From the NCBI RefSeq assembly GCF_020151015.1, contig NZ_CP083746.1, positions 4,059,001-4,123,000 of the forward strand: a stretch of DNA of 64,000 nucleotides, written 5' to 3'. Source of the DNA: Pseudomonas sp. p1(2021b). Its GTDB lineage: Bacteria > Pseudomonadota > Gammaproteobacteria > Pseudomonadales > Pseudomonadaceae. Under the pieces are notes generated by a model. It was not told the DNA's origin. It worked only from the letters and a program-made list of their open reading frames with translations, and ran no database searches. A program made the translations under genes and the position numbers. This document shows positions 60,847-64,000 of this stretch, one piece after another; within the stretch, counting starts at the first letter, position 1, and each line of letters starts with the position of its first letter.

Positions 60847-62172
60847 TCAGTTCCCCTTGTTTTCGGTGAGGATGCGGTATTCGGCGCTGCGCGCGTGGGC
60901 GGTCAGCGATTCGCCACGGGCCAGGACCGACGCGGTGCGGCCCAGCTCGGAAGCGGCCTGTTCGGAGCAGAAGATGATCGACGAACGCTTCTGGAAGTCA
61001 TACACCCCCAGTGGCGAAGAGAACCGTGCAGTGCCGGAAGTGGGCAGCACGTGGTTGGGGCCGGCGCAGTAGTCGCCCAGGGCTTCGCTGGTGTGGCGGC
61101 CCATGAAGATCGCGCCAGCATGGCGGATGTGCGGCAGCCAGGCCTGCGGATCGGCCACCGACAGCTCCAGGTGCTCCGGGGCGATGCGGTTGGCGACGTC
61201 CATCGCCTGCTGCATGTCGCGTACCTGGATCAACGCACCACGGCCGTTGATCGACTTTTCGATGATATCGGCACGCTCCATGGTCGGCAGCAGCTTGCCG
61301 ATGCTGGCGGCGACGCGGTCCAGGAACGCCGCGTCCGGGCTGACCAGGATCGCCTGGGCGTCTTCGTCGTGCTCGGCCTGGGAGAACAGGTCCATGGCGA
61401 TCCAGTCCGGGTCGGTCTGGCCGTCGCACACCACCAGAATTTCCGAAGGCCCAGCGATCATGTCGATGCCGACCTGGCCGAAGACGTGGCGCTTGGCGGT
61501 GGCCACATAGATGTTGCCCGGGCCGACGATCTTGTCCACCTGGGGCACGCTCTCGGTGCCATAGGCCAAGGCCGCGACCGCCTGGGCGCCACCGAGGGTG
61601 AAGACGCGGTCAACCCCGGCGATGCAGGCCGCGGCCAGTACCAGTTCGTTGATTTCGCCACGCGGGGTCGGCACCACCATCACCACCTCGGACACGCCGG
61701 CGACCTTCGCCGGGATGGCGTTCATCAGTACCGACGAAGGGTACGAGGCCTTGCCGCCCGGAACATACAGCCCAGCACGGTCCAGCGGCGTGACCTTCTG
61801 GCCGAGCACGGTGCCGTCGGCCTCGGTGTACTGCCAAGAGTCCTGCTTCTGCCGCTCATGGTAACTGCGCACACGGTGGGCGGCGGTCTCCAGGGCTTGG
61901 CGCTGGGCCTCGGTGATGCGGGTCAGCGCCAGTTCCAGGCGCTCGCGGCCGAGGATGAGGTCTTCGATGCCCTTGGCCTCGACGCCGTCGAAGCGCTGGG
62001 TGAACTCCACCAGAGCGGCGTCGCCGCGCTCGCGCACGGCCTTGATGATGTCGAGCACGCGTTGGTTGACCGCGTCATCGGACACGCTTTCCCAGCTCAG
62101 CAGATGATCCAGATGTCGGGCGAAATCCGGATCAGCAGCGTTGAGACGGGCAATTGCAGTGGACACGGTCAT
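60847..62172 (-). CDS. hisD: Histidinol dehydrogenase
   Basis: Zn-dependent four-electron oxidation of histidinol to histidine, the last two steps. 441 residues. [28 protein letters not shown] (seen in part as [14 protein letters not shown]) is the family signature; IAPEHLEL carries the catalytic Glu-His. Complete. Separated from hisG by 125 nt with no other gene. Confidence 0.96.
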   Translation of the reverse strand: MTVSTAIARLNAADPDFARHLDHLLSWESVSDDAVNQRVLDIIKAVRERGDAALVEFTQRFDGVEAKGIEDLILGRERLELALTRITEAQRQALETAAHRVRSYHERQKQDSWQYTEADGTVLGQKVTPLDRAGLYVPGGKASYPSSVLMNAIPAKVAGVSEVVMVVPTPRGEINELVLAAACIAGVDRVFTLGGAQAVAALAYGTESVPQVDKIVGPGNIYVATAKRHVFGQVGIDMIAGPSEILVVCDGQTDPDWIAMDLFSQAEHDEDAQAILVSPDAAFLDRVAASIGKLLPTMERADIIEKSINGRGALIQVRDMQQAMDVANRIAPEHLELSVADPQAWLPHIRHAGAIFMGRHTSEALGDYCAGPNHVLPTSGTARFSSPLGVYDFQKRSSIIFCSEQAASELGRTASVLARGESLTAHARSAEYRILTENKGN

Positions 62173-62297
62173 GGCGAGGGCCTCGTTTTATTGGCGAATG
62201 CTCAGGCGCCCTAGGCTACCAGTCCATCCGCGCGGGCACCCGAGAAAGTTGGCTATGACGCGGATAGACGGGCGCGACGAGAAGTCGCGCGCAAAGG

Positions 62298-62933
62298 TCA
62301 GCCGCGGTGTCGGGACTCGACGGCCTGGCGCAGGGTGTCGATCAGGCTCTGGATGCGGGCGTGCTGCATTTTCATGGAGGCCTTGTTGACCACCAGGCGC
62401 GAGCTGATCGTGGCGATCAGTTCCTGGGGCTCCAGGCCGTTGGCACGCAGGGTGTTGCCGGTGTCGACCACGTCGATGATCTTGTCGGCCAGGCCGATCA
62501 GCGGCGCCAGCTCCATCGAGCCGTACAGCTTGATGATATCGACCTGACGGCCCTGTTCGGCGTAGTAACGCTTGGCTACGTTGACGAACTTGGTGGCCAC
62601 GCGCAGCCGGCCCTTGGGCTCCGGCGCCCCTACGGCACCTGCGGTCATCAGCTTGCAACGGGCGATCTGCAGGTCCAGGGGCTCGTAGAGGCCCTGGCCG
62701 CCGTACTCCATCAGCACGTCCTTGCCGGCCACCCCGAGGTCGGCCGCGCCATGCTCGACATAGGTCGGCACGTCGGTGGCACGCACGATCAGTAGGCGCA
62801 CGTCGTCCTGGGTCGTGGGGATGATCAGCTTGCGGCTCTTGTCCGGATTCTCGGTCGGCACGATACCGGCCTCGGCCAGCAATGGCAGGGTATCGTCGAG
62901 GATTCGGCCCTTCGATAGCGCGATGGTCAACAT
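62298..62933 (-). CDS. hisG: ATP phosphoribosyltransferase, short form
   Basis: First and feedback-regulated step of histidine synthesis, joining ATP and PRPP. 211 residues, the short HisG type (starts [14 protein letters not shown]) that lacks the C-terminal regulatory domain and needs HisZ as a partner. HisZ is not encoded in the window. It follows murA in the same direction after 114 nt that contain two stem-loops. Confidence 0.96.
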   Translation of the reverse strand: MLTIALSKGRILDDTLPLLAEAGIVPTENPDKSRKLIIPTTQDDVRLLIVRATDVPTYVEHGAADLGVAGKDVLMEYGGQGLYEPLDLQIARCKLMTAGAVGAPEPKGRLRVATKFVNVAKRYYAEQGRQVDIIKLYGSMELAPLIGLADKIIDVVDTGNTLRANGLEPQELIATISSRLVVNKASMKMQHARIQSLIDTLRQAVESRHRG

Positions 62934-62964
62934 GGGAAACGTCGGTCCTTAAGCGGCTACTGCC

Positions 62965-63028
62965 GGCCAGGTCATGGACCTGGCCGCATTTGATTCGTGT
63001 GTGGGAGCGGGCCTGGCCCGCTTCCACA
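62965..63028. repeat. Stem-loop and REP-like element between murA and hisG
   Basis: GGCCAGGTC / GACCTGGCC with a 3-nt loop (62965-62985), then TGTGGGAGCGGGCC / GGCCCGCTTCCACA (63000-63028, one mismatch). The second carries the GTGGGAGCGGGC core of the window's REP family. Confidence 0.8.
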
Positions 63029-63047
63029 CCCAGCGCCAGTCAGATGA

Positions 63048-64000
<953 letters not shown>

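Overview
This window is GC-rich, gene-dense bacterial chromosome. Gene order and protein sequences place it in the Pseudomonas putida group. The xseA, leuA, zwf-pgl-eda, hexR, gtsABCD-oprB, gltR/gtrS, glk-edd, gap, fecI-like, heme oxygenase, arcDABC, gcvHP-sdaA-gcvT, lptFG-pepA-holC-valS, hupN-ndpA and hisCDG-murA sequence is the P. putida arrangement as I recall it. I see no tRNA, rRNA, CRISPR array, prophage or insertion sequence. Almost all of the window is core genome.

Layout. 1-2578 holds the end of a LysR regulator, xseA and an M23 peptidase. 2579-4712 holds leuA, preceded by a possible 25-codon leader peptide. 4747-21779 is one large glucose-catabolism region: Entner-Doudoroff and peripheral enzymes (zwf, pgl, eda, edd, glk, gap), the HexR repressor with its operators, the OprB porin, the GtsABCD glucose ABC importer, a hexose-6-phosphate mutarotase and the GtrS/GltR two-component system. 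21912-27484 is an iron/heme module: Fur box, ECF sigma factor, FecR-type anti-sigma factor, heme-type TonB receptor, PigA-like heme oxygenase and a DUF454 membrane protein. 27464-34618 is arginine deiminase fermentation (arcDABC) with a second, divergent arcD and an Anr-type promoter.

34787-45670 holds a GcsR/TyrR-type sigma-54 activator and its likely target, gcvH-gcvP-sdaA-gcvT. A CopR-box copper-resistance unit (copAB plus a degenerate histidine-rich reading frame) lies between them. 46014-54809 holds a cold-shock protein, an RDD protein, LptFG, PepA, the HolC DNA polymerase subunit and ValS. 54916-64000 holds RlmF, HU, NdpA, a GIY-YIG protein, an NTF2-like protein, an MFS permease and the hisC-hisD-hisG-murA block, with murA cut by the window edge.

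How the genes work together. Glucose crosses OprB and Gts, is phosphorylated by Glk and passes through Zwf, Pgl, Edd and Eda. HexR boxes at zwf/hexR and edd/gap tie these steps together. Glycine and serine are degraded by GcvHPT and SdaA from a -24/-12 promoter that carries TyrR-like boxes. Many intergenic spaces carry paired REP (REPIN) elements, including inside the arc and gcv operons. The less expected signals are the leuA leader, the out-of-frame histidine-rich copper peptide, several perfect palindromes without a known regulator, and two long inverted repeats around the heme-uptake genes.
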